The notes beneath the pieces were generated by a model, which saw only the letters and a program-made list of their open reading frames with translations, was not told the DNA's origin and ran no database searches. This document shows, one piece after another, positions 1 to 10,394 of a stretch of 64,000 bases of DNA. The stretch lies in NCBI GenBank assembly GCA_018806915.1, contig JAGKQI010000096.1, positions 248,001 to 312,000 on the forward strand, written 5' to 3'. Numbering within the stretch: position 1 is the first letter of the stretch; each line of letters starts with the position of its first letter. The stretch is from Phytophthora colocasiae (Eukaryota; Oomycota; Peronosporomycetes; Peronosporales; Peronosporaceae). Made by a program: the position numbers and the translations under genes.

Positions 1-1394
1 CCGACCCCAATGAAAATCCAGTGATCTTGCCCTGGGAAGATAGACGGCATCAGACAGATGAGCAGGAGGATCAAGAAGGCGCTGGGGTGGATGTTGGTCA
101 TGTGGTAGAGCAAGTTGCGCATGCAGAGGACATGATATTTGGCGTATGTCATGCGGTTTTGTTCTTCTTGGTTGTCCCCTTCCTCTCTATTCCCCTGTGC
201 ACCCCAAGAGCGAGCTCGAATTGATGGCCGGACACCAAATAGCCGCTCCATCTCAAAAGGATTCTTGTAGATGTAGCCGCTCCGGTTCTGGCAAATGTTG
301 TACGCTAGGATCTCGAAACTCTTCCAGAGGTTCCATTGCTTGCGGAGGTTGACATGGAAGCACCAGCCTTCACGTTGGTATCGCTGAAGCAGCAGGCTGT
401 ACGCACGTGATCCCATAACAAGATCCATTCCCGATAGAGCTCTGGCTCTCATGGCCATTGACCGATACACGACATCTCCATCTGAGCGCTGGCGAGGACG
501 CATGGCGTAGTAGTCGTCAGTCGGCGTATCAAGTGTTCGGTCAGCATCGTCGAGAAAACTGCTGCCTGAGCTGTGAGGGTTGAGATCACGGGCTAGTGAG
601 GACACATCTCGGATAAATGAGTGTCTCATTCGACGGCTTCCACCGTTATCGTCTCGATCACTGATACTTCCTGTTACACTCGGGTACTGCGGGTCGTACG
701 TGTCGTCATGGATATCGCTGATGCTCTCGCGACGTTGATCAGGATGATTCTTGATTTCCCAGACGAGCTTAGGCACGACTGTACCGATGAAGAGCAGCAG
801 CAGCACAATGATAATGAAGTAGATCATTGTCAGGAACACAATGTAGTGGAAGAACTCGTAGAAGTGAAGCTGCTCCGAAGCTGTGAGGTTGTCAAGCGCC
901 ATCGACTTGAGAGCTCCACTTGTGTTGAGTGTAAAGATAACCATAGACAGAAACCCCATGATCATCACCTCCTCGAAGATGCGGTTAACGATCTTGCGGA
1001 GCTGCGGACACTTGATAGCGGCACGAATGTGATGGATAAGTCTGTCCACACCGATGCTCACAGCAATAATCACGGCGAGTAGGAACGCGGCAGTGCGAAG
1101 ATTCTGGTGCAGACACTGGGTATTGCCCACGCCCAGGAACGACGCCGAACTGTGACAGTAAGGGTTGCCTTCTTCTTCTTCTCCTCCTCCAGCCAGAAGT
1201 CGTTCTACGTCATTATCCCTTGTGGCAGGTTCCTCCAGTCCTCGAAGAAGAGGAGAAGCAGCGTCAACTAATGCCTTGCCATTAATAGTGAGCAACGATG
1301 CGACAAGTAGAGCGGAAGACTTGGGAACGCGAACGGTTGTGGGACGAGGTCGTCGTCTTGCTCTCCCTGAGCAGGGGACAGAGCCAACGTTCAT
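1..1394 (-). CDS. multipass membrane protein, MLO-like (partial, runs off left edge)
   Basis: An uninterrupted minus-strand reading frame starts at the ATG at 1394-1392 and continues past base 1 (about 464 residues seen, C-terminus missing). After a polar N-terminus there is a hydrophobic segment near residues 102-120, followed by DRLIHHI, a short basic/amphipathic stretch and EEVMIMGFLSMVIFTL. That order (TM, ER-LH-like motif, ELMLLGFISLLLT-like motif) resembles the first cytoplasmic-loop signature of MLO proteins. A later LHFYEFFHYIVF...G...W block also fits MLO. Further TM segments follow, including one near the left edge. MLO proteins are seven-TM calmodulin-binding plasma-membrane proteins; that role here is inferred from the motif order only. 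An unrelated polytopic protein cannot be excluded. Confidence 0.55.
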   Translation of the reverse strand, partial: MNVGSVPCSGRARRRPRPTTVRVPKSSALLVASLLTINGKALVDAASPLLRGLEEPATRDNDVERLLAGGGEEEEGNPYCHSSASFLGVGNTQCLHQNLRTAAFLLAVIIAVSIGVDRLIHHIRAAIKCPQLRKIVNRIFEEVMIMGFLSMVIFTLNTSGALKSMALDNLTASEQLHFYEFFHYIVFLTMIYFIIIVLLLLFIGTVVPKLVWEIKNHPDQRRESISDIHDDTYDPQYPSVTGSISDRDDNGGSRRMRHSFIRDVSSLARDLNPHSSGSSFLDDADRTLDTPTDDYYAMRPRQRSDGDVVYRSMAMRARALSGMDLVMGSRAYSLLLQRYQREGWCFHVNLRKQWNLWKSFEILAYNICQNRSGYIYKNPFEMERLFGVRPSIRARSWGAQGNREEGDNQEEQNRMTYAKYHVLCMRNLLYHMTNIHPSAFLILLLICLMPSIFPGQDHWIFIGV

Positions 1395-1508
1395 TGCGAG
1401 GTGAGTGAGTTGTTCGATGGAAGATCGCTACAGTGCGCGCAACAAGGTGAAAGCGAAAGTGACGACTACGCCGCTTCACGAAGCAGAAGCAGGAGTGAAC
1501 GTCAAACG

Positions 1509-1524
1509 CTCAGGTAGAAGTTGG
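1509..1524. repeat. left target-site duplication of the SINE
   Basis: CTCAGGTAGAAGTTGG occurs here and again at 1969-1984, directly flanking the tRNA-like insertion. A 16-bp exact direct repeat is the length expected for a LINE-mobilised SINE. Confidence 0.85.
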
Positions 1525-1968
1525 GGGGGGGAAGGGAGGACTCGAACCCCTTATATTAGGTACTTAATTCGAAGCCTGTTAGAAACAGGGGCATTGACGT
1601 CTAAGCAAGGTTACTCCTAACTAATTTCCTACGGCTACTCGGTTACCCTTAGTCTATGACCGGTACGCTTGAATTTCTTGGGAATTTTGCCCAATGGGCC
1701 ACCGTTGATGAGCCCCCAGCTGGTGCCTGGCCGGGTAGAGTACTGCGACCGCGCCAACTCCTTGAGTCTTGTCTCCGTGTTAGTTGTGCCTTGATTGGTC
1801 CCGATGTCTTAGAGAAGAGCTTGTGAGTGATTGATGGGAAATGAACAGAGAAGGGCAGCGGTGAGAGAGGAGAGCAGAAGTCGAAAAGGGCGACGGAGGC
1901 GGGGCTCGAACCCTCGGTCAGTTCGTGGATCAGCGGATGCTAACCCACTGGGCCACCGGCGAGCCCTC
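1525..1968 (-). mobile_element. tRNA-derived SINE with two tRNA-like ends
   Basis: This 444-bp minus-strand insertion lies between exact 16-bp direct repeats. Its 5' end (high coordinates) has a perfect pol III A box, TGGCCCAGTGGG, at 1955-1944 and a B box, GGTTCGAGCCC, at 1912-1902, so the head is tRNA-derived. The 3' end holds a second B-box-like GGTTCGAGTCC at 1548-1538 with an A-box-like element at about 1630-1645, then a poly-C tail at 1523-1530. Neither tRNA-like part folds into an intact tRNA: acceptor stems do not pair well and the anticodon arm is imperfect. It therefore looks like a dimeric or composite SINE rather than tRNA genes. The element sits in the intergenic space upstream of the MLO-like gene. 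Confidence 0.75.
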
Positions 1969-1984
1969 CTCAGGTAGAAGTTGG
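1969..1984. repeat. right target-site duplication of the SINE
   Basis: Exact second copy of CTCAGGTAGAAGTTGG (first copy 1509-1524). Confidence 0.85.
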
Positions 1985-2702
1985 TTACAGCTGCTTATTG
2001 TTATTGTGTGCGTTCGGACAACGGCCAACGCCATCTTGTGGCAGAATCCAGACGAGATAATTGATCCCCAGCAATTGGACAACCAAGTTTTTTCGCTGCG
2101 TTCACTGCACGCGAGATGGGGAGAAGGTTCCGTTAAACACGACTTGGAGGTAAACGACGACAGGCTCGTTTGGCCGGCACGAATTGGGCTTTGTTCAAGA
2201 TTCAAAGCGAACACAAGGGACTTCTTAGGTTTACGTGGGCCCATGTAACAGAACGAGCAAGTACAGAGCTGAACTCGGCAGCACTACGCCATTGCCTACG
2301 TTCCTGGCATAAGATAAGAACAAGTTGAAGCGCAAGGTGGTAAGCAGCTTCAGTTTCTCTTTAGCGCTGCTGATCACGTCGGACCTACTGTAAGTTGCAG
2401 GACGTGATGCAACCCATCCATAACGGTCTACCGCCACTAACTACTGACCGTTGGATTGTACCATAGATTGTGACTTCGACTTTGTAGTCGGTGACTACAA
2501 AAAAGAGGATGGGGCGCACACTTCCTCCTGCATGACGTCAATATGTACATGACCGCGGTTGACATGTTCGTTTTCGGCCAATGCACAGATGCCACCGCAT
2601 GCTGCAACCCCTAATGGTGGCGTATATGTAGCCTATTCCTCAGAGCTGCAAGTTCTCATTTCTCTATTTGCACAGCAACCAAGACAACGACCGACTTTCA
2701 AG
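1985..2702. other. intergenic, no supported gene
   Basis: About 700 bp between the SINE and the ODC pseudogene. Only short overlapping frames on both strands are present, with no recognisable domains. The 3' part (about 2560-2702) is presumably the old ODC 5' UTR and promoter. Confidence 0.5.
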
Positions 2703-3884
2703 ATGGCGACTACTATGGACGAACGTTTCCTGGCTGCATCTCGAGCGCATATTGACTCGCAGGGCGACTTGGCTGAGGACCCATTCTACACTATCGATCT
2801 GCAGCACGTCGCGAACCAGTACAAGCGAATGGTGGCACAGTTGCCGCGCGTACTGCCCTTCTACACCGTCAAGTGCCACCCAGACACTCGTGTGTTGTCA
2901 CTGTTGGCAAAGCTTGGTGCCGGTGTAGACTGTGCAAGTCAATCAGAGGTCGCGCTCTCGTTGAACCACGGAGTGCCGCCCGAACGCATCATCTTCGCTA
3001 ACACGATGAAGCCATGCTCGCACTTGCGCTTCGCCCGTGAACAGAACGTGCCGCTCATGGTATTCGACTCAATTGACGAGCTAGCCAAGATCAAGCGCGA
3101 GTTTCCAGAGGCGAAATTGGTGCTGCGTATTCAAGTTGACGACTCCAAGGCACGTCACCAGTTCGGACCGAAATTCGGGACCCCTATGGTGGACGTACCC
3201 GCATTACTGAACACGGCAAAGCAGCTGGAGCTCAACGTTGTCGGTGTGTGCTTCCACGTCGGTGTTGGTGTCCTAGAAGCAAGTGCTTTTGTTGATGCGA
3301 TTGTGCGAGCAAAGCAAGCGTTTACGATGGGCCTCGATGCTGGTTACAAGTTTACGTTACTCAATCTTGGCGGGGGTTTTGCAGGTGACGATCTCGGGCC
3401 GATCAAGTTCGAAGATGCCGCTCAAGCCATCAATACAGTGCTGGACGAACTCTTCACGACAGGATTCGACACCACACAGAGATGGGGGGTACTGAATGAT
3501 CCGTGTCTACCATCGTTCAGGATGTACATGTAGCGAGGTAACTCGGGGTTCGTTTCGCCTGAAGATCGCACGCGCTCTGTCAGCTCCGGGTCTACCTTCC
3601 GTCCGATGACATTGACAGTGAGTGTAGCACAAGCAGACACGAAGTATCGGCCAGGTTCGGAGATAATGTTCACCAACACTGATGAAACCAGACCAGTGGC
3701 GTGCAGTCTGTGGGGCCCAACGACGGACGGTAAAGACGCCATTACGCGTGATGCGCTCTTGCCAATTCTAGAAGTTGGCGACTGGATCACGTTCCCCCGT
3801 ATGGGAGCCTACAGCTTCGCTACGGGCTCCACTTTCAATGGATTCTCATTGCCTAGCCGTGTCTATATAGAAGCAGTGCTTTAA
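2703..3884 (+). pseudogene. ornithine decarboxylase, broken by an internal inversion
   Basis: The PLP-dependent ODC/DAP-decarboxylase family converts ornithine to putrescine, the first step of polyamine synthesis. The chosen start is the ATG at 2703 (AAGATGG context); the frame is open upstream but has no ATG with family similarity. The N-terminal barrel is present, with the PLP lysine in PFYTVKCHPD, then the CASQSEV, FANTMKPCSHL and LGGGF motifs. The frame then meets a stop at 3531. The C-terminal domain resumes at 3663, with CSLWGPTTDG and VGDWI..PRMGAYS..FNGF. The missing piece (SEPGRYFV... to ..LNDGRHGSF) is encoded on the opposite strand between about 3489 and 3662. Restoring its orientation would give about 394 residues, the normal size, in frame on both sides. 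HVGVGV replaces the usual HVGSGC, another sign of relaxed constraint. Any product as it stands would be truncated and lack the active-site cysteine domain. Confidence 0.85.
3489..3662 (-). other. inverted ODC segment (about 174 bp)
   Basis: Read on the minus strand this stretch encodes ODC residues from ISEPGRYFV through NVIGRK to NDGRHGSFS. Flanking ODC sequence on the plus strand ends at ...TTQRWG (3488) and resumes at IMFTNTDE (3663). The exact breakpoints are uncertain by a few bases. Both junctions carry the tetramer AGAT in the same orientation, so there is no obvious inverted repeat that would have driven the inversion. Confidence 0.85.
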
Positions 3885-3904
3885 CTTGAACGGTTAACCC
3901 TTTA

Positions 3905-4033
3905 CGAGTCAGTTGACGTTGAAGTCCGAAAGTTGCGCTTGAGTTGCTTGTTCATTTTTACCTTCACGCAACATACATCTGTCATTCTTCAAAAAAAGGG
4001 AACCACCACCGTCCAACTCGGACTCGAGGCAGC
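3905..4033 (+). repeat. 5' flank of the FYVE gene, duplicated at 9363-9470
   Basis: The segment GTTGAAGTCCGAAAGTTGCGCTT (given here in parts: GTTGAAG..CGAAAGTTGCGCTT, about 3920-3945) reappears with minor changes immediately after the FYVE stop codon (about 9367-9392). The promoter region was therefore part of a tandem duplication unit. Confidence 0.7.
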
Positions 4034-7000
4034 ATGAACGATCCGTTTTTCGGCGAGGTGTGCTCATTGTTTCACCCTCCACTGACATGGCCTATTATCT
4101 CCTAACTCTCCTCTACGTGTTCATGTTTTTCTTGCCTTCTAACTCCGCAGGATGACGGAGAATTCGATGATTTATATGGGAATCCCCCTCCTCCTTCTCC
4201 TCTTACAGTAAAGCAAACAAAACGTACTAACAAGACACTAGCAGCGCAGCCTTTGACCCCTGGAAGTAGAGTATCTGCTCGAAGTCCTGCAGCCTCCAGT
4301 AGCGTTATCTCTAGGTCCTACGCTCGGGATTCTTTGGCTAGCACCACGACTGATCTGGCCGTTTCGGGAACCCAGGATAAACGACGGAAAAGACGTGGGA
4401 AGCCACGTCGTAAAGGCAGCCAAGAGCTTTTTGATGTGCAGTGGCAGTCGGACGGGAACGTGGCTAAGTGTGGTCTCTGCAGGTCGGACTTTTCACTCGT
4501 GAGACGCAAACACCACTGCCGACACTGCGGGCGTGTTATGTGCTCGGACTGCTCATCGTTCCTATATTTTGAGTTTTCACAACGCAAACACAGGGTTTGT
4601 GTATCCTGTAACAACCAATTGTTGGCCGAACAGGAAGCTTACGATGAGGAGACGCTGGCGACAGGAGAGCAGAAGAATATGGACCCCTTTGAGAACTCGA
4701 GCGATGACGGCCGTCCGTCTTTGACGCCTGCACCGTCTTCATCTAATGATCTTCAGATTAATAACCGACGGTCAACGTTGATAAGTGGATTTGGGTCGAA
4801 ACATGGTGATGATGACGAGAAGGCGAGAAAGAAACAGGAGAAGAAAGAACGAAAGGAGTTGAAGAAAAGAGAGAGGCTTGAAAAGAAGGGAACAGCGACA
4901 CAGGTTAAAACACCAGTGGCGATACCTTCCCGAGAACGCGCATCCTCAGGTAAAGATAAGCCGGCTACTTCGCTCTTTGATGATGCTGATGATGATTGGT
5001 TTACGGATACACCGGGGCAGCGAAGGCGTTCTCGCGACAGCGACAGTGAATATAGTGGATCAAAAGGACCTGGATGGAGAGATCAAGTGAAAAGGAACTA
5101 TACTGTCTCAGCTGCGAGTGAGCAGACCTCTGTGTTTGTCCCGATGGCGAGCAGCACCCTGACTGGTGGAATTACTGGCAAGGGCTACATATCCGACCAG
5201 TTCCGTTACGACGACGTTGGTGGTCCGGGCCTTGGACATGACGACGACATAACTGTTGAAATGCCTCGACCGAAGCAGGAATCTACCACTGCAACGTATG
5301 CGGATCATAGTACAAAGCCCAGTCGGCTCACTGGACATGGCTACTTTTCTGAGCAATTTAAATACGATGTTGGTGGCCCGTCACTTGGTCACAATGATGA
5401 TCGCTCAATAGCTATGCCACGACCAAAGCAGCAGCCAGCAGTCGTACCCTACAGCTATGACAGTGTGGAGACCAGCGAAAGACGGTTGGGGCACGACTAT
5501 TCCGAAGACAGTATCTCTCCTGAGCAGGAATTCCAGCCACGACTTACTTATAACCTGAAAGGAATATTTAGCGGGACAAATCGCCATGAGTCAACAGTGA
5601 CAACTCGGGAAAGGGAGATGAAAGCTAACAAGCCTCGCGCCCGTGGAAACGAGAATATGACGCTGGATGAACTGAATCCTTCATACTCGTCCGAGGACGA
5701 GCCCCGCGTAATTGCGCCACGTCCTGCCGCTCAGCGCGCACTATACGGCAATGATGCTGACAAGCTGGTAGTTGATGACTCACCAGGATTCTTCGACACA
5801 ACTAATGCTGAGCAAGAAGCGCAATGCAAAGTGGAAGAGGAACAACAGCGGCAGCTTGAAAGCGACATGGCGTGGGTTAACAGCTCAGCGGTGCCACCTA
5901 CTGTCCCAGCTCATCGATTTTCAAGTGAGCAAGAGTCCTACAGCATCGTAGATCATCCCTCGCGCACGTCAAACTCCCCAGTCGAAAGTCGAGGTGGCAG
6001 TGCGGATGAAGGTGCTGGCGGGAATACGAAGGGGGGCTTTACTGGTGCTCTGAAGAGGTTTTTTGGTATGGGGTCCAAGGGAGGGGGCAAAAGAGCCTCA
6101 AAACCTCCCAAGACTCCATTCACTGCTGTTGTTACTGCACCGGAGAAGGATATCGTTGACAGGGCTGCATCAGGTATGCCAAACAGCACAGTTATGGGTG
6201 AGCCAACTTCGACAGTTTCGGATGGGTTTGAACGACATACTGTTGTGGACTACTATGGAGTTTCTCACGTAGATCAAGTCCCACAAGCGAGCTTTCGCAA
6301 CACTATCGCCGTTACGAAGACTGATGTTGAGAATGTGGTACAATCGGAACGTGTTGAAAAGAGTCTGGGGTCCCAAGAAGTTCAACAAAAGCCGGAGCGT
6401 CAGCGTCGAGGCACGTTTGATGATCTCTTCGAATCTCCCAAAGCCAATGTGACTGGCAATACAGATCACTATGATACAACAGGTGGTTGGCCTGATCGCC
6501 TTGGTGAGAGAACAAATGGAAGTGAAGCGCTATTAGGTGCTACAGTTGGAGTTATCCGCTTTGATCGACGAAGGTCTGTGGATGAAGCAGACGGACTTTC
6601 ATTTGGAGATGAGCAGCGGCCCACTCAGCATTCTACCCAGGGTGCTAATGACCCAATCGAAGCCTGGCGACGGTCGGCAGCTATGTCTTTGCTAAACGAT
6701 AGCAAAGACGCAGCTCATTCTGAACCTTCCTTCACTTGGAGCAATGTACGCTCAACTCCTGGATTTGGTACAGCTTCGTATGCTGTTCCGACCAGTCTTC
6801 AATCACCTGCTTATACTGGTGATGATGGCTCTTCGTTTCAAAACGATACGCCTGCCACACAGCAGGCTCCGCTTGGAAACATTATGGACGATCTGAAACG
6901 TGTCGGAACGGCGAAAAAGGGTCAAGGTCAGGAAAGTGTTGATGATTTTTTCGCAGAATTTGAAGAGCCCAATGACTACGTGTTCGATCCTGCGACGGGT

Positions 7001-9364
7001 GGCTACGTGGCAGCTCGAGCTCCACGTCACGTAAACGTTCCTCGAGATAGTACTCAGCAAGAGCCTATTCAGAATGTTGTAACTCACAACACTTCTGTAC
7101 AAAGCAACACACAAGATTATAGCGCTGCTAGTCGACCAATGGCAAGTTCCACTGACCATACTGTCGCGTTGGAGAAAATACATGGAAAAGATGTTGGTGA
7201 TGAAGTTGCTGACATAATTGTGGATAAGATCAGTTCCCTGGAAAGCGAGTTGGCAGCATTGAAGCAGCTGATACGCAATCGCAAAGGAGATGGAGGTAAC
7301 AGCAAATTACGAGTTCACGACAATACTGCAAAGCCAAGTGTCAGGAAAGAGAGCATTTTCGACAACGACAGCAGCGAAGAAGACAATACCAAGGCAGGTG
7401 ATTTATACTCTTCACCAGCTCGTGTGCTGTCAAAGAAGAAGAGCAAACGGAGGCCTTCAAGTAAAAAGAACCACGTTAATAAGCGTAGAGATTCATTTGC
7501 GGATCTGTTCGAGGATAGCCCAAACGAAACGAGCACGCTTGGAGGCACCACTAGCTATGAAGCCTTGTTCCAGACAGGAAAAACAAACGGCAAGAACGAT
7601 GAGTCTGACGATGAACTGCCGCCTAAACCAGCCAAGAAGAGATCAAAATCAAGGCGACGATCAAGGCGGAAGATTGATGATCATGTATCTGCCAAGGAGG
7701 ACTCTGACAGTGACTCTGATTCCTTGTCATTAAAGGGACGGCGTGGCAAAGAATCAGCTCAAGGGATGCTGGTTAAGACAAATCCAGTTGATGTTGTTCC
7801 GGTTATAAAGCCAGTTGAAGTTCAATCCGAGGAGGATCCAATCGATGCTCTTTTTGACGGCTCTGACGGCAATGATGTGACAAAGTTGTATGGAGGAGAC
7901 AGCTATCATGAAGAAGAACCGGATTCTACGGTTAAGTCGAGATCTCCATCGATTTTGGACGGCACTGATGCGGTACTAACCCAGGTGCCTACTACATTAC
8001 GAACGAGTGATGATGAAATGAAAACTTTATCCAGTGCTGCTGCAACCACTGAGGCCGATGGATTTGTAGATAGTGTGAATAGTGGCTTCACCAACCCAGA
8101 AGATTTGGACGAGGATGAGGAATTTTCAATTAATTGGTCGAAAATGCGGAAGACAAAATCCCGAAGGCGCAAACCTCACCGAGATTCATCAAAATTTGTC
8201 AGTGATGACTTAGCGTCGGCGGACCTTCGTGTTTTGGAATCGCGTCCACAGGACGCTAGCCCGGAGGATAAGGCGGAAGTCGACGAAGAGAATAAAGATG
8301 CAGAATCCCTTGCTCCAAGCTCATATCTCGCGGATGCAGCTTCGAATTGGATGTCGGTCAGCGCATTGGAGGATACTGGTACTTTAGATTTGTCGGATCT
8401 CCTTCAGACAGTGGACGAAATCAAGGACTCTGGTGTTATTTCTAAACTGATGGATACGGGCGAAGACAAGCAAAAGGCTGCTGCAAAGCCTGTTTCGCTG
8501 GATGGTCACACTTCGATTGAGGTTCCAGCCCCGAATGCGAACCTACAAGATGTCATTTTAACCAAAGAAAGCGATGGATACAAGAAAAAACATCGACTTT
8601 CCAAGCAGACAACCAATGAAGAAGTGTTGGCCTCACCAAAACTAAAGGCGGATCAGCAAAACGCTACATTCGATATCTTCGACAAGTCCGGAGATGTGGA
8701 TTTCTTATCAGTATCTTCACAGTTGGACACTGAAATGTATGATCACGAGGGTGGTGGTAGTGATAGCGAGGCTGGTGACAAAAACTCAACTCCTGGAGAT
8801 GAGGAGACGTTTAGCTTCGAGGTTAAGACCCCTAAAAAGCAGCAGTATGATCCTGAAGTACCAGCAAGCAGACAAGAAGAAGCTTTCCCCTCGTCCCCAG
8901 CATCATCAATGGATGAGAACATCGAGCTTCACAGGTACACGGCTACCTATGCTCCGTCGTCGGTAGATGGCAGTCTGGATGGTCTTGAGGACATCACCGT
9001 GGGCGATGAGCAGCCAGCGCTGGGGAAAGCTGAATCTGAAGCTTTTGACACCGACTGGCAGCAAATGCAGGCGAAGGAAAAGGAGCGCAAGAAGAAGCTT
9101 CAGATGAAGCAACGCCAAGCTCAGCGAGACAAGATGCTGCGAAAGCAAGGAGTCTCGGCAAAATCACTCTCAAATACCGATGTCCCTCATGGTTCTACGC
9201 GAAGCAAGTCCAAGAACGGCAAGAAGAAGAAGAAAGAAAAAGATACTTCAGCTTCGACTTCTTCACGTGAGAAGAAGAGCAGCTCGCGAAAGCATCGTCA
9301 TCGTGATAAAGAAGGCGGAGACATCGCAGCTCCGTCAGAACCACGATCACTAACTGAGCTGTGA
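4034..9364 (+). CDS. large FYVE zinc-finger protein (1745 aa, two exons)
   Basis: Exon 1 (4034-4057) encodes MNDPFFGE. The intron is 4058-4150 (GTGTGC...CCGCAG) and exon 2 runs 4151-9364 in frame, continuing DDGEFDDLYGN. A FYVE domain lies at residues ~100-165. It has the paired CxxC ligands (CGLC, CRHCG, CSDC, CVSC) and the basic RRKHHCRHCG core that binds phosphatidylinositol-3-phosphate on endosomes. The remainder is low-complexity, acidic and Ser-rich. It contains an internal repeat (GKGYISDQFRYD..VGGPGLGHDDD and GHGYFSEQFKYD-VGGPSLGHNDD), several DxFAxLFE/DDLFES-type short acidic motifs, and a C-terminal basic coiled-coil/Lys-rich tail from about residue 1640. It is probably an endosomal adaptor; the cargo is unknown. 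A degraded tandem copy follows directly downstream. Confidence 0.9.
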
Positions 9365-10303
9365 CAGTTGAAGCCTGAAAGTTGCGCTTAAGTTACTTTA
9401 AGACTTGCTCCGTTACGTAGCATTCCCCAAGAAGCTGTCGCTACGAATTCGCAAGAGGGAATAAACAGAGGTACGCTCATTGCCGTACATCGACGTATAC
9501 TTATTCTCCCTCAACTAATATCTTTGTTTTGTCTTTTTCGCTTTACCTTTTTAGGATGGGGGGTTTGACGACTTGTACAAGAATCTACCCCCTGCTGCTA
9601 CCCCTGCTGTGAAACAAACGACAGGAATGCAGTCGATGAGTCCTGGAAGCAGAATACCTACTCGTAGTCCTGGCCGCGACGCAAAAGACGTGGGAAGCCA
9701 CGTTGCAAAGGCAGTCAAGAGATTCTTGATGTGCAGTGACAGTCAGTGGCTAAATGCGGCCTCTACAAGTTGAACTTTTCGCTCGTGAGACGCAGGCACC
9801 ACTGCCAACACTGCAGGCGTGTTATGTGCTCGGACTGCTCATCGTTCCTTTTTTTAAGTTCTCGAATCGCAAGCACGGAGTGTTGGCTGAGCGGGAAGCT
9901 TACGACGACGTGATGCAGACAGCAGGGCATTAGAGGGCTACGAACCTCTTAAGAGAACTCGAGCAGTGATGGACAGGCGTCGGTGACGCCTATGATATCT
10001 TCTGGCAACGATTCCCGATCTAATAACCGGTTGTCCTTACTAGCAAAAGAGCGTTCACATTGAAACGTGGGGAGTAAAGAACGCAAAGAGCGAATGAAAA
10101 TGGATAACCTGGGGAGGGAGAAGGTAACGCAGGCAAAACCATTATTAAGCAGCGATGCTACTGCCCAAGAGCGGCACGGAATCGAAAAAAGAGAAAGATA
10201 CTCCAACCTCGTCTTCTTCACTCCAAAAGAAAAGGAAAGCACCGACACCATGAGCAGATCATGCAGTTACATCGGAACCTCCACGATCACTATAACGCCC
10301 TAG
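9365..10303 (+). pseudogene. degenerate tandem copy of the FYVE gene
   Basis: Sequence order mirrors the upstream gene. A copy of the 5' flank comes first (from 9365). A former exon 1/intron donor region follows (about 9465-9485, ..AGAGGTACGCTCATTG..) with the ATG lost. The acceptor TTTTTAG then leads into GGFDDLYKNLPP (from 9555). The PGSRIPTRSPG and KRRGKPR-like region comes next, then the FYVE core nucleotides (9776-9890, CGTGAGACGCAGGCACCACTG). After that it jumps over roughly 4 kb to the C-terminal EKDT..SSSL..KKRK and the final residues before a stop near 10303. Frames are broken in several places. Most of the central region was lost by deletion. Confidence 0.8.
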
Positions 10304-10394
10304 AAATATTGTCGCAAAGAACCAAACCAACAAACCAACGTACTCAACAAGTTTTCAATATAGATACAGAGACGTCAAGTATTTAGCCGCCGCC

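Noticed and set aside
1538..1615. Minus-strand tRNA-like sequence with TTCGAGTCC
   Set aside because: Stems do not pair into a cloverleaf and it lies within a SINE bounded by 16-bp direct repeats; not called as a tRNA gene.
1891..1968. Second tRNA-like sequence with perfect A and B boxes
   Set aside because: Head of the same SINE; acceptor stem and anticodon arm do not fold convincingly.
1925..2248. 107-codon plus and 104-codon minus frames
   Set aside because: Mirror-image shadows with no domain; partly inside the SINE.
3422..3790. 122-codon minus-strand frame
   Set aside because: It is the inverted ODC segment plus flanking antisense, not a gene.
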